This document shows, one piece after another, positions 36,276 through 50,800 of a stretch of 64,000 nt of DNA. This stretch comes from Pratylenchus scribneri. Taxonomy: Eukaryota; Nematoda; Chromadorea; Rhabditida; Pratylenchidae. The notes beneath the pieces were generated by a model. That model was not told the DNA's origin, searched no databases, and was given only the letters and a program-made list of their open reading frames with translations. The stretch's first letter is position 1. Every line of letters starts with the position of its first letter. The translations under genes and the position numbers were made by a program. Where the stretch lies: assembly GCA_030063045.1 (NCBI GenBank), contig JAQSEB010000072.1, forward strand, positions 1,219,501-1,283,500, written 5' to 3'.

Positions 36276-38040
36276 ACATAGCACCCTTCAATAAATTGAC
36301 TTTGGATTAAACCAAGGACAGTGCGCAGAAACAAAGAGGGAAAAAATAAAGTGGCATTGTTTCACAAAATTTTTGCTGAAGATCAAGTAAATTGGCAATT
36401 GCCCTTTTCTTACTTTTTGACAATCTTTTTCAACTCATTAATAATTAATGGATATATTTTCCGATTGAAAAGGTCGCATAATTTCATTAGGGCATAAATT
36501 TTTATTTCTCATTTATGATCTACTGCTGTTGCCATCTGTGATTTGGCCAAAAACAATCGCACATCCTAGGCTTTTGCGATAAAATATTTTCCCTCCCAGA
36601 AAAGAAGTAATCCGTCTTATAGTTTTTATTCCCAGAGAGTTGAATCATTTCATCTGTTTTAAATAAACTCTTTTTTTTTCAAATACGTGCGAAAATTATC
36701 GGCGGGCAAAATTCCTAGTAGCCATAAGTATGATAAGCCCAATGCGTCAATTCCTCAATTTAATCTCACAAAAAAAGAGATTATACATATTGAAAGTGGC
36801 TGGAAGTAGTAAAATGGAAGAGGGAACTGGACGATGAAGGGATTTTCAATAAAAATGGACGAAAAATGCCCGCACTAAAATTGCCCACTGATGAGTGAGG
36901 TATATGTATAATTTGTAGGAGAATTACGCGCAAAAATATTTTGCTCAATTTTTCACTTCCATTTCCATATTTTTCCCATCCATCGATGCGCGCAATATCC
37001 TCTTTCTAAATATAAATTTTAATGGACTGACTCTATGTATTTTTTTCCTCATGGAATTTGTGCAATTTGCAAGAGATGGAATGCAAATTAAAGTGAATTG
37101 GGTTTTTTTCAGGATTTTTGCACATTTTCCATAAATATTATTTATCATTTGAGAATGACATTTACCAAAAATACTTTTATTAGAGTAATGGATTTGATGG
37201 CTAAAATAATTTTATTTTTGATAAAAATATATTATTTTAGCCAAGTTAATTTTAGAAAGAAAGCCAATTATATAAATGAGAATTAATTATTTGGATGAAA
37301 TATTATTTTATTTAAAGTTTATAAATATTAGTACATCAATTTGCTATTATGAAGGATCAGAATTGGAAAATTATGAATTAGAATCAGACTAATTTATTCT
37401 CAATATTTTTTTTACCTTTTTTTTAAAATTTTATACAAAATATGAAATAAATGTGAAAAATCTTTTGTGCTATTTATTCATGAAATCATTTATGGATGGC
37501 AATTTGCAATTAAATAATTTAGAATTGGTTTTAAACTGAGGTTTTCGCAAAATTCTTGTTTCAATTATAAAAAAAATTAGTCCAAAAATTCCCAATTTAT
37601 TGATTTTTGAAACCAAAGCTAATTGACATGAGAACAATTTAAAAATAAATTAGTAAATTAATCAAAAGCTCAAACTCATTTTTTGATAATTTAATTCATT
37701 AATCAATATTCCGTTCATAAAATTCAATCTTTATGCTTTATTTTAACAAAAAATAATGATTAATTGATCATATTCCCCCCACCCCCGACCCCCCCCCCCA
37801 AATTGCTTGCTTTTCTTTTAATTCATGTTCATTCAATAAGAAATTTTGTGCAATAAGTCAAAAAAATATGAATGAATATTGAATAAATGATTTTCCAAAT
37901 TGGATGAATCAACCACCGCCAATTTCCGTCAATTTCAATAATTTTTATAATTTTCATTCCAATTTTCCCTCCTCTCAATTTTAGCGGTAATTTAACAAAA
38001 AAACTATAAATTTTTCGGTCTATTGTAAATTCAAATTTAT
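36276..38040. other. Upstream region of PTB gene
   Basis: AT-rich, with a C tract at about 37778-37800. No exon encoding an RRM1 or a start codon for the PTB gene was recognised here, although the true first exon must lie upstream of 38087. Confidence 0.4.
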
Positions 38041-38049
38041 TTCTTCTTC

Positions 38050-41000
38050 AAAAAATCTACACTTTTGACGGCAAAAAATCAAACGGTGACGGCCAATTCT
38101 TCAATTGCTGCTGCTTCCTCCTCTTCGACGAGTAACAAGCCATCAACGGCCGCTTTCAATCCGGGTTTTTCTTTTATTCATATTTTATTACGTAAATCCA
38201 CAAATATTACTTATATAGTAAAATAGCAATTTTTAGGCTATCTAGAAAATTTTTATCATTGATTTAATCTATTTTTATAGAGCATTTTCATTTTAAGTTA
38301 TGATAGAATATTGGCCACAAAAAGTCAATTTTCCGATTTTTTTAATCATAAATTTTTGAAATTTCAATCAAATCTTCTAATTATTTAGCCCCAATAAAAA
38401 GGAAATAAAATGGTAAAAATCTGCTAAAATTTAAGCTAATATCCACTTTAAAAAATTTTTGATTCGAAAAATTCGGTTGCCTAATTCTTTGTGTAAATTT
38501 TTAGACCAAATTTATAAATTTTATACATATTATTTGTTTCAATATTCTACAGGTCAAAAGCGTCCTCAGTCCAGTAGTGTTGTTGCCGGCGCCTTAAGCC
38601 ATCATTTTCCTTCTTTCGCTGCTGCTTCTCCTCTTTCTATCGCACCTCTGGTAAAATAATAATTACATTTATTTTCCAATTTTCCCTTTCTTCACAGCTT
38701 CATTCGCAGCTTTTGCTTGGCAGCGGCATTCCGTCACTGCAAAATTCGCTTCTCACACTGGCTGATGCAAATTTGCTGCAACAAGTTGCGGCCTCACAAA
38801 ATTTGGTGAATTTCCAGCAACAAGAAATTGCTGCTAAACGGTTTAAATAATTGAATTCAAATTATAATATTATTTATTTTTGGTAGAATTCGCTTCGCCT
38901 GTCCTCAAATTCTTCCAATTTCTACGGTTTCCGGCAACCAAATTGTTGTTTCCTCCTCCGCTACTAATACTGTACCCACTGCTGCTTTACTCAATACAAA
39001 TACGGTATATTTTTTTGATAAAAGAGAAAAGACCAAATCTCAAAATTTAATAAATTTGGAAACAAGATAAATAATACTTAAAGATATAAATACAAATAAT
39101 TTCTAAAAATTTAATAAATAATTTTTCGAATTATTTATTAATTTCAAATATGAATATTGGATTCATTTAAATATTCAATTTAAAAACCAATTAAATAATA
39201 TCAAATTATAGGCTTTTAAAAAAGTTAGCTTATTAGATTTTCATTTAAAAACAAAATAAGAGAAGCCTCCAAGTTAATTTAGGAAGGCAAAAATTAAATT
39301 ACAGAATCAGTTTCGGCTCGAGAAAATCGATGAAATTTCAAAAATTGGGAAATTTTAATATGAATGAAAATAGAATCAAACCGAAAATCAACATTTTTAA
39401 AACCGAAATGCGGGTTTTCAAACCGACTTTCAAACCGACGCGTTCAAAAAACCAACTCTTTACTAGTCTAGGTCTAGTAAAAATATGACTGAAATCCATC
39501 AATTAATTCAATAAAATAAATGTGACAATTTCCTAACTTTTAAGTTGACCAATCAGCCAGCAGGAAGTTTAATCCAGCTTTCACCTTCATCAAATCCACA
39601 ATCGACAATAAATCCATCGACTAATCCAATGGCCCAACTAACTCATCAATTCCATCATCATCATCCGCAGGCCATGATTGGTGGAGGAGGCACCAAAATT
39701 AATGAAAATGTCGGCATTGTTGCTGGTGCCGTCGAATCGGCCAAAAATGGGGGAAGTGGAGCAGTTGGCAATGAATTGATGATGGCTGCTGGGCAAGGAG
39801 TTGGAAATGTTGTTGGGAATGGTGGTGGTGATTTTGTTTCCGACGGAGGACGATATCCAGGAGATAATGGGGTAAGATTAAAGGAAAATTAAGAGATAAA
39901 ATTGTTGGATTTTTACAAAAATGTTAGTGCCAAATCCTCTGACTCTGATTTTTGTCGTTAATGTCAGAATCCAATTCTCAACCACATTGAATATTTACAA
40001 AGAACGTAAATTCAGTACTTGTAGAGTTTTTATTGAGTTTTTGGATCGATTGGCCAAAATGAAGGCTTCTCCATTTCCCTAAGAGTCGTCATCATAAGCA
40101 GGATTATGGTTATAATCATTAGGGCTCATTAGGAGATAGGAAATCAACTTATTTATCCACTAATTATCCTAAATCTTTTCCCAACACCCATAGGGGACCC
40201 TTCACTTTTTTCTTCTCAATAAAAAATTGGATCAAACTTATTAACAAGTACCTTGAATTCATATGGATTTGATGTATTAAAGCCTACCAAAAATAGTGCA
40301 CAATGGACATTATTTCATCACCTTTTAAATTTAGGCATCAACTAAAACTTATTTAAGAGCATATGACCAAAAAGCAAGAATTGCGATTATGGCCTTTATA
40401 TTTTGCAATTTTTCGGTTATAAATTTTTGTTATTCCAATCAAATCCATCAATTCTTTTTTTTCAATTCATCCCGATTAAAGAATTACAAAGCAAGGAATA
40501 TAAAATCAAAAATTGATTTATTAAACAAATTCTCTTCATATTAATCCATTAATTTAAAACATTGCCATTTCCAGAATTACATTCCTCAAGGCGCCGATCC
40601 AAATGGACCAAACAATGGTGGGGGTGTTGTCCTTCCAATGGGCCAACATTCATTGAATGGAGGGTCAATTTCGCAAAGTTATCAAGATTTGTCCAGCGGT
40701 GTTCAACATCAACCAAATTCCATTTTGGTTTGCATTAATGGATTAAATTAATTAAAAATATTTTTTCAGCGAATTATAATCGATTGTATGCTTTATCCAG
40801 TCACTTTGGATGTTCTTTACATGGTTTATTTTTGATTTTATTATATTTTCCTTAATGGTTACTATTTTTTGCAAACAAAATACAGTTTTTGACTACTATA
40901 AATTAGAAACCTGTTTTAGTCCCCGTAAACCTTATACCATTTTGTAGATTTCATCAAGACATATCGATTAGTTTATAAAATGTCAGTTTGGTCCAAAATT

Positions 41001-44000
41001 GAGAATATTTGGTTTAAACTCTTAAATTTTGGCCAAACCAAGACAAAATATATATAACATTCGTGCGTCTCGATGAGATCTACAAATTGGAATAATAATT
41101 ATAGGGTCTAAAACCGGTTTATTATTTAATAGAAGTCAAAAACTGTATTTTGTCTGCAAATTTTCCTTGATTATTTTGGATATTTAATTTGGTGAAAAAC
41201 TTGAAAATGGTGAAAAGAGTATCGAAAATGGGGAAAAGCTTATAGAGGTTCAATAGTTTAATATAGATACTCAAACATTATCCATTCTATAGATCTCAAC
41301 AAGACGCATCGATTGGTATATAATTTGTCATGGTTTGATCAAAAAGTAAAGATTTTAAATCGTTTAAAACATCGTATGTTTTTGGCTCAAAATTAGTTTA
41401 GAATTGGTTAAATCTAAATAAAATCATTATCAAACGATGCGTATTGATGAGATCTACCGAGTGGTTATATGGTTTAAAGGTCTATGTTTAAACACTTAAC
41501 TGTTATAAACCGTTTTATTCTTTTCGCCATTTTCAATGTTTTTTCGCTATTATCAATGTTTTTTCGTTATTTTAAATATTTTGAATTATTTTTTCACAGA
41601 TTTTTTCACGCTATGGCAAAGTGCTGCGCATTATAACATTCAACAAAAATAGTAATCAAAAAATAAATTTATTTTAAATTGCTCATTTCCCCAAAATAGA
41701 TTCATTCCAAGCATTGATCCAATTAAGTGAGGCAAGTGTGGCACAAAATGCCAAAGCAACACTGGATGGGATGAACATTTACAATGGATGTTGCACGGTA
41801 CCCAAATTAATATTTTAAAAATTTTGTTAAAATATTTCAATCTCATACTACATTTCTCGATTTGTGATTGTGAATGACATTTGACTATTATTCCTAGGGT
41901 TTATTGGGGAATTGCCTTTTTCTATAATTAAATCAAAAATAAGAAAATAACTTCGAACAATTCGGAACTATAAAAATGTATATTTAAAGGATTCAGACCT
42001 ATAATACTGTAAAGAATTCTGATCTATAAATATATGATAATGAAGATTTGGAGATTACCTAATAGTTAAAGAAATGAATAATTTAATACAAATAAAATGC
42101 TTCATCTCATAGAGTTTATAATAATTTTTATAATATAATATTGCTGACATTTATTTAATTTATAATTATTTATACAAAATATTCTTCTGACTGACAATGA
42201 ATGAGATATACATACAAAAATATTATTTGAATGAATTCACAAAATTGTAAATAAATAAGGCTCATTTTTTCTTCCGAAAAAAGTTCATTGTGATAGAAAC
42301 TTGTTTCAATTTTCTGAATGAAAAATTTATGGACGCAAATATACCAATTATTTATTATTATTAAATTTAGTTGCGCATTGAGTTCAGCAAATTGAATACA
42401 CTGAACGTCAAATACAACAATGACAAAAGCCGTGACTACACAAATCCGAATTTGCCATCCGGCGAATTGACCTATGAACAAAAATTGCAATTAATTTTGC
42501 AAAATGCTCAGTTGGGTGGAGCCGGTGCCGCCGCCGCTTCAAATCATCATCATCATCAATTCGCCGGTGCAATGGGCACTTTGATTCCGTTCAGCGCAGC
42601 GGCGGCTGCAGCTGCGGCAGCCGCAAATGCATCGGCGGCTGCGGCTGCCTTTCCATTCAATGCTGCCGGGGCCGGAGGAGCGGCAATGGCATTGCAGACA
42701 AATAATGGTGAATTTTTAAAGCCAGTTATTTAATAAATTTCTATTAACTTTTCAATCTTTTTTTTAATAAAATATTAAAAATTTATTGACTTACAGAAAA
42801 CAAAAATAATGAAATGATGCAAATTCTTTTAATTATTGTTTTCGGCTATTTTTAGAATTATTTAATTGCCAAAAAATTGGTAAATTAAATTATAAAATGT
42901 AAAAAAACAACAAGGACAAAATTGCGCAAATATAAATAAAATCAAATTTCTTAGCTTCAGCCGTCACTGCTGGCCAAGTTTTGCCGAATAATTTGACCGG
43001 CATTGTGCTGAACACAGCTCAATTCCAATCCGTCGCAAACACCCCAGTCATTTTGGTCTCGAATTTGGATGAAGCGGTCAGTTTTAAATATAAATATTTA
43101 TCTATTCTTTTAAATTCATTCTGCTGAAATAATTTTCGAAAAAAAATAATTGTGGTTTTTTTTAAATAATAAAAATAATAAGTTTTAAAATTGAAAAAAT
43201 GTTTGTTTTCGGAACAATTTTTTAATATAATTAAATTTTTTACTTATAAAAAATCAATAAAAATAATTTTTTGAATAAAAAACTTTTTTCGCCATTAATT
43301 TTTTGCTGCCAAAAATTAGCATTTTTGGACCAAAAAAAGTAACCAATTCAAAAACTCCTTTGAAAAATATAATTTCAGTAAAAAAGAAATAATGTACCCT
43401 TTTTACTTTTTAGTATTTATTTTTCCATATTTTTCAAATTTCTTTTATTTTTTATTTTTGTGTGCGCATTTTCAACTATCACATTTTATTTTCCCTTATA
43501 AAATCATTAAAAATTTCTATCTTCGCCTTTAAAAACTATTTTTTTCCATTTTTCCATTTCAGACTGTGACTCCTGATCAACTTTTCATTCTGTTCGGTAT
43601 GTTTTGCAATTTTCTATTATCTGCCTTTTTGACTACCCTTTTCATTCCAATTTTCTCTGCTTTGCTAAATTTTTTCCAAATAAATTAAATAGGCTAGATG
43701 TTTGGTTTATTCAATTTTATTATATAAAATTTTTGCACATGAATTTTGCGCACCAAATTGGTTTTTCGATGCAAAATTTTAATAAATTAATATGTCAATT
43801 ATTGATTTTACATGAGTTTATTTGCAAAAAAAAATTAATTAATTTGGAAATTACAAAAAGTTATATGTTATGAGTTATGACCAAAAAAATAATACAACAA
43901 AATCAATTGGTGTTCGATTTGTTATTTTGTAAATATTTCTGACATTAATATATGTATTTAGCACAAGAGCTGAAAAATGGTTTTGAAAGACTTATTAATA

Positions 44001-45748
44001 GCTTGATAAAATCGTTGAGTATTGTCTTAATAGCAAATTTAAGTGCGCAAAATTTGATACAGTTGAAAATATTTATATGAGTACGATGGCTAATAAGGAT
44101 TAAAATTATTTACACTGAAATTAATATTTAAATTCTATAGGTGTTTATGGGGATGTTGTGCGCGTCAAAATCTTGTTCAACAAAAAGGACAATGCCCTCA
44201 TCCAATATGCTGATCCACAACAAGCACAACTGGGCAAGATATAATTTTATAAAATTTTTAATTAATCAATGCAATTTAAATTTGTCTATTATTAATATTA
44301 TTATTTTAAATTCTAAAAATGATAAAAATTTTTAACTATTAATAAAAGATAAAAAATTAAATTTACGTAAATTAAATTTAAATCAAATATAAATTTTTAT
44401 TTCTAGCCATTCAACATTTGGACAAAGTGAAATGGAATGGCCGCAACATTCGGGTGACCTCTTCCAAGCACAATGTCGTTCAAATGCCAAAAGAAGGTTC
44501 TTTCAAATTTTTATTTTTTATAATTTTTTTTTCAGGGCAACCGGATGCCGGTTTAACCAAGGAATTTTTGAACAATTCGCTGCATCGCTTCAAGAAACCG
44601 GGCAGCAAAAATTACATGGCAAGTGTGGGAGTGAAAATATAGATTGAGAGACTCAAACCCCAAATATTGCCATTTTAAATTTTTTTTTAAGCCATCTTTT
44701 TGGTTTTTTGGCCATTGAAATTGACGAAAATAACTTTTTGAAAAATTGATTAAAAAAACTACAAGATTTTTTTAATAATTTAAATTTGATAAATATAAAA
44801 GTGAAAAAAATTCTGTAAAAATTCTATTTTAGGACGATTTAATTTAATTCCATTTAAAAAGGCCAATAATAGGTCATGATCATGACTATTTCATTTAAGA
44901 AAATGAATTCAATTTTTGCTTAAAATCCAAATATAATCTAACAGAATAATTAATGAATCAGCGTTCGAATTTTTATATTCATTTATAACTAATAAAACAC
45001 ATTTCAAGTATAACTAAAATAATTTGGTAATCCCATTTTTACAGAACATTTATCCGCCAAGTTCCACATTGCATTTGTCCAATATTCCAACCGGAATGAC
45101 CGAAGAACAAATGAATGAAATATTCAAGGGCCTCAAAATTGTGGAATTCAAATTCTTTCAGTTCGTCATTTTATTGTTAAATAATTTCAAACAAATTAAT
45201 TTTAGAAAAGACCACAAAATGGCATTGGTCCAAATGGAGGACATCGAATCGGCCGTTGCCTTCCTCATCGAAATGCATGTAAGTATAAAAATTTTAGCTA
45301 ATAAAATTCAAGTGAATATTAGCGTAAAAATTAGTAAATTTTGTACATTTAATAGCCAAGAAATTGCAAAAAAATTAGGGTAAAATATAAGATCAAAATA
45401 AGCCAAAATTAGGCGTTAAGATTTTTAACCATTATAATCAATCATTTTGACAATAAAAATTTCTAAAATATAAGATTAGCATAAATGTTTAAAATTTTTA
45501 TAATTATTTGAATATCAATAATAATTGAGATTCTGTAAAATTCGGGTAGCAGAATTTTTATTCATTCTATTTAAAGGAGTTAATCCATAAACATAAATAA
45601 TTTATTAATAATTAAATTTTAATGTACTTCATTGAAATTAATTTTTAAAATAAAAAAAATTATTAATATTTTTTATTTCCAGAATTACAAATTGGCTGAC
45701 AATGCTCATTTGCGTGTCTCATTTTCGAAAAAGGGAATCAATGGCTAA
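38050..45748 (+). CDS. ptb-1: Polypyrimidine tract-binding protein (hnRNP I type), RRM2-RRM4
   Basis: Exons (all phases match): about 38050-38164, 38553-38650, 38698-38840, 38887-39004, 39545-39871, 40575-40727, 40770-40823, 41600-41651, 41700-41797, 42371-42707, 42955-43076, 43563-43596, 44141-44233, 44407-44496, 44536-44618, 45045-45160, 45206-45278, 45683-45748. RRM2: '[20 protein letters not shown]' through '[17 protein letters not shown]', a PTB signature. RRM3: '[20 protein letters not shown]' to '[20 protein letters not shown]'. The linker '[16 protein letters not shown]' and RRM4 ([20 protein letters not shown] ... [12 protein letters not shown]) finish the protein. PTB binds CU-rich RNA and represses exons in the nucleus. 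The region before RRM2 is Ser/Gln/Gly-rich with no RRM1, and no in-frame ATG was found before 39630. An Ala/His-rich stretch separates RRM2 and RRM3. Two introns use GC donors (44234, 44619). Two foldback elements and a MITE lie in introns. Confidence 0.93.
40014..40252. mobile_element. GGTACTT-family MITE in PTB intron
   Basis: Left end agtacttgtagag, right end aacaagtacc, with the family core 'cccataggggacccttcact' at about 40190. Flanks gtaaattc (40006-40013) and ttgaattc (40253-40260) agree at 6 of 8 positions, a decayed duplication. Confidence 0.7.
40876..41152. mobile_element. Foldback MITE in PTB intron
   Basis: Ends caaaatacagtttttgact and gtcaaaaactgtattttg; flanks tttgcaaa / tctgcaaa match at 7 of 8 bases. 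The arms contain attagaaacctg / caggtt-like and ccttataccattttgtag segments and the shared motif (cgtgcgtctcgatgagatct near 41063). Confidence 0.75.
41190..41570. mobile_element. Second foldback element in same PTB intron
   Basis: Left arm 'gaaaatggtgaaaagagta' pairs with right arm 'ttcttttcgccattttc'. The shared motif occurs on both arms (caacaagacgcatcgattgg near 41292, cgatgcgtattgatgagatc near 41440). Same terminal family as elements at 22707 and 54599. Confidence 0.7.
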
Positions 45749-47825
45749 AACAATGAATGGTGTTTGGTGTATCCAGCAATTCGGAATATTTTTTCAACGC
45801 TTTAAAATTTTCTTTAAATTCCATTCCTTTGGCTAGTTTTTGTGATAGAAATTAATCTTATTAATAGGTTGTTTATATTTTTTTATTTCAAGAGTAATTA
45901 TTTTATTTTTAATTGATGAGTCATTTTTTATTCTTCTCCTTTTAACCAACTTTTATCTTCTCTAGATACATTTTTTTCGTTAAAATTTTAATTCTATTGT
46001 CATAATTTCATCAGGTGTAATTCAATTTTGGACTATGCAAAACATTGTTTTTAATCAATTTTTAATTCTAAGAAAAATTTAAATTAAATTATTTATTTAA
46101 TTTTTTGCTGGAAGAATTAGAAAAATTTTATTTAGTCTAAAATTCTATTTTTATTGATGATGAATTACAATATTTCCTTTCAACATTTTTTTTATTATTT
46201 TGTTAATTTCCATCTAACAAATTTTTACCAACCCAAAAATGCTCTGATCAGAATTTGCGCAATTCAAAACAAAAAACCAATTCTAAGTCATCATAATCAA
46301 ATATTCATTAATTGTGATATATTTTATCTTTTTTATTTTAATTTTTAACCATTCCTATATAAATCGAATAAATTTATTTAAAGTGATAGAATTTATTTCT
46401 TTAGGCAAAATAAGAATTTTTGAATAATTAAAATTTGTTGATATCCTTTTTATGAAATTATTATTAAAATAATTTTTTTAAATATACAAAATTTTTAATT
46501 AATTATAGTAATTCTATCACTTTATTCATTAAAATTTAATTTTATTATATATTTTTAATTATAATATTATTTGTTTACCACAAAAAACCGCTGACCAAGA
46601 ATATGAAATAATACGCATATCAGAATTGTGTTCATACAAATCTTTTTAAAATTATTTAATATTTCTTTTATTCAAAGTTCAAATTCTAATATTTTTGTTT
46701 TATTAATTCAATTTATTCAAAATATTTGAATATTTTGTTAAAAACGTATATAAAATATTTTTAATTTTTTGTCTCTTTTTAAATAAAACTATATTTTGGA
46801 TAAAATGAATTCTCTGTGAAAAAATTTACGTACTTTATTTAAAATCTTCAATTTTTCCTGATAAATCCATCTCGAAGATATCGAACAAAATTTTCCAATA
46901 AAGAGCAATCCAGGGATCTGAAAGTTTTTCCCTCTATTTAACTAAAAACAATCAAATACTATAAAAATTATTTAAATAACTTCAAGAATGACATTTAATT
47001 TAATTGGAATTTAGGTAGATATGGATTATGTGAATTTGGTAGAATTTTTAAATTTTCCATCGTTATCATTGGATTCTCATCGAGCTGATATGAGTATTAA
47101 ATTGTTAGAAATTTCATTATATTTGCATTTTTATCTAAATTATCCATTAAAGAATAATTAGATTAACTCCTAAAAGAGAAATCCACTTAAGGGGAGAAAT
47201 GAAGTTAAAAATTTGATTGTGTTTTATCTCAAAAAGCTTCGATTTATTTTGCCTAAATCTGTTATTGGTTTCCTCTGATAAAATTCAAAAATAAAAATTA
47301 ACAATATTTGAATTAAAATTGCCGAATTGATGTGGAGGCAATCCGCAGAAGGACATAGCCGATTTAACAATCCTTGCCTCACTAATTAATTCGGCGTCAA
47401 ATTAAATTTTTTTCTGATAATTATGAATTCAATTAAAATTAAAAAAAATTTTGATTTACTCCATTCCTAATTTGAAATTTTCTGCTTATTTTTTTGGCTC
47501 TATCATTGAGTTACAATTAATTCAATTATGATTAGAAAAATCCATTAGAATAATAAATATAATATTGCACTTTGATTAAAATAATTTAATTAAAATTTTA
47601 TAAACGCGTGATAAAAAATTTTATTAGCAACTTATTTTTATTTACACTTAATTTCTCAGGAAAGTATAATTTATTCTTTAAAAAGTTATTTTAAAAAAAC
47701 GCCTCAAATACCTAGATATTTTTTCTACCAGAAGTTAGAAGTTTTAAAATCAAAGTTCGATACATTTTTAAAATGTATTAATTTCGGTCAAACAATTAGT
47801 CTGATATAGGAATGATTTTTTAGAA
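45749..47825. other. AT-rich spacer before satellite
   Basis: Downstream of the PTB stop. No exon, RNA gene or clear repeat; extremely AT-rich. The last 50 bases already resemble a decayed satellite unit (attttttagaaaatttttga). Confidence 0.5.
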
Positions 47826-50800
47826 AATTTTTGAGGTTAAAAATTTCAAAATTTTTTAAGCAAAAATTTATTTTTTGAGTAATCTATATATGTTGGATAT
47901 AATTAATATATTTTATGAGCTAAGTATTCCCATAAAAATAATTAAGAAAAAATATTATTATAATGTAAGATTGATTTTTCAGGAAATTTTGATGACCAAA
48001 ATCAAATTGGAAATTTCACTGCTTTTAATTCAAAAATTTATTTTTTGAGTAATCTATATATTTTGGATATAATTAATATATTGTATGAGCTAAGTATTCC
48101 CATAAAAATAATTAAGAAAAAATATTATTATAATGTAAGATTGATTTTTCAGGAAATTTTGATGACCAAAATCAAATTGGAAATTTCACTGCTTTTAATT
48201 CAAAAATTTATTTTTTGAGTAATCTATATATTTTGGATATAATTAATATATTGTATGAGATAGCTCTTTACATAAAAATTATTAAGAAAAAAAATTATTA
48301 TAATGTAGGAAAGAATTTTTTAGAAAATTTTGATGACTAAAATCAAATTGAAAATTTCACTGCTTTTAATGCAAAAATTTATTTTTTGAGTAATCTATAT
48401 ATTTTGGATATAATTAATATATTGTATGAGATAGCTCTTTCCATAAAAATAATTTAAAAAAAAATATTATTATAATGTAAGATTGATTTTTCAGGAAATT
48501 TTGATGACCAAAATCAAATTGAAAATTTCAGTGCTTTTAATGCAAAAATTTATTTTTTGAGTAATCTATATATTTTGGTTATAATTAATATATTGTATGA
48601 GCTAGGTATTCCCATCAAAATAATTAAGAAAAAAAATTATTATAATGCAGGAAAGAATTTTTTAGAAAATTTTATGACCAAAATCAAATTGAAAATTTCA
48701 CTGCTTTTAATGCAAAAATTTATTTTTTGAGTAATCTATATATTTTGGATATAATTAATATATTGTATGAGCTAGGTATTCCCATCAAAATAATTAAGAA
48801 AAAAAAAAATTATTATAATGCAGGAAAGAATTTTTTAGAAAATTTTGATGACCAAAATCAAATTGAAAATTTCACTGCTTTTAATGCAAAAATTTATTTT
48901 TTGAGTAATCTATATATTTTGGATATAATTAATATATTGTATGAGATAGCTCTTTCCATAAAAATAATTAAGAAAAAAAAAATTATTATAATGCAGGAAA
49001 GAATTTTTTAGAAAATTTTGATGACCAAAATCAAATTGAAAATTTCACTGCTTTTAATGCAAAAATTTATTTTTTGAGTAATCTAAATATTTTGGATATA
49101 ATTAATATATTGTATGAGATAGCTCTTTCCATAAAAATAATTAAGAAAAAAAATTATTATAATGTAGGAAAGAATTTTTTAGAAAATTTTGATGACCAAA
49201 ATCAAATTGAAAATTTCACTGCTTTTAATGCAAAAATTTATTTTTTGAGTAATCTAAATATTTTGGATATAATTAATATATTGTATGAGCTAGGTATTCC
49301 CATCAAAATAATTAAGAAAAAAAAAATTATTATAATGCAGGAAAGAATTTTTTAGAAAATTTTGATGACCAAAATCAAATTGAAAATTTCACTGCTTTTA
49401 ATGCAAAAATTTATTTTTTGAGTAATCTATATATTTTGGATATAATTAATATATTGTATGAGCTAGGTATTGTCACCAAAATAATTAAGAAAAAAAATTA
49501 TTATAATGTAGGAAAGAATTTTTTAGAAAATTTTGATGACCAAAATCAAATTGAAAATTTCACTGCTTTTAATGCAAAAATTTATTTTTTGAGTAATCTA
49601 TATATTTTGGATATAATTAATATATTGTATGAGCTAGGTATTCCCATCAAAATAATTAAGAAAAAAAAAATTATTATAATGCAGGAAAGAATTTTTTAGA
49701 AAATTTTGATGACCAAAATCAAATTGAAAATTTCACTGCTTTTAATGCAAAAATTTATTTTTTGAGTAATCTATATATTTTGGATATAATTAATATATTG
49801 TATGAGCTAGGTATTGTCACCAAAATAATTAAGAAAAAAAATTATTATAATGTAGGAAAGAATTTTTTAGAAAATTTTGATGACCAAAATCAAATTGAAA
49901 ATTTCACTGCTTTTAATGCAAAAATTTATTTTTTGAGTAATCTAAATATTTTGGATATAATTAATATATTGTATGAGATAGCTCTTTCCATAAAAATAAT
50001 TAAGAAAAAAAATTATTATAATGTAGGAAAGAATTTTTTAGAAAATTTTGATGACCAAAATCAAATTGAAAATTTCACTGCTTTTAATGCAAAAATTTAT
50101 TTTTTGAGTAATCTATATATTTTGGATATAATTAATATATTGTATGAGCTAGGTATTCCCATCAAAATAATTAAGAAAAAAAATTATTATAATGCAGGAA
50201 AGAATTTTTTAGAAAATTTTGATGACCAAAATCAAATTGAAAATTTCACTGCTTTTAATTCAAAAATTTATTTTTTGAGTAATCTATATATTTTGGATAT
50301 AATTAATATATTTTATGAGCTAAGTATTCCCATCAAAATAATTAAGAAAAAATATTATTATAATGTAAGATTGATTTTACAGGAAATTTTGATGCCCAAA
50401 ATCAAATTGAAAATTTCACTGCTTTTAATGCAAAAATTTATTTTTTGAGTAATCTATATATTTTGGTTATAATTAATATATTGTATGAGCTAGGTATTCC
50501 CATCAAAATAATTAAGAAAAAAAATTATTATAATGCAGGAAAGAATTTTTTAGAAAATTTTGATGACCAAAATCAAATTGAAAATTTCACTGCTTTTAAT
50601 GCAAAAATTTATTTTTTGAGTAATCTATATATTTTGGATATAATTAATATATTGTATGAGCTAGGTATTCCCATCAAAATAATTAAGAAAAAAAATTATT
50701 ATAATGTAGGAAAGAATTTTTTAGAAAATTTTGATGACCAAAATCAAATTGAAAATTTCACTGCTTTTAATGCAAAAATTTATTTTTTGAGTAATCTATA

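Noticed and set aside
38459..38552. 'IRKIRLPN' stretch as a remnant of PTB RRM1
   Set aside because: The similarity is a few residues only, RNP1 is absent, and the sequence lies in an intron whose flanking exons join in phase.
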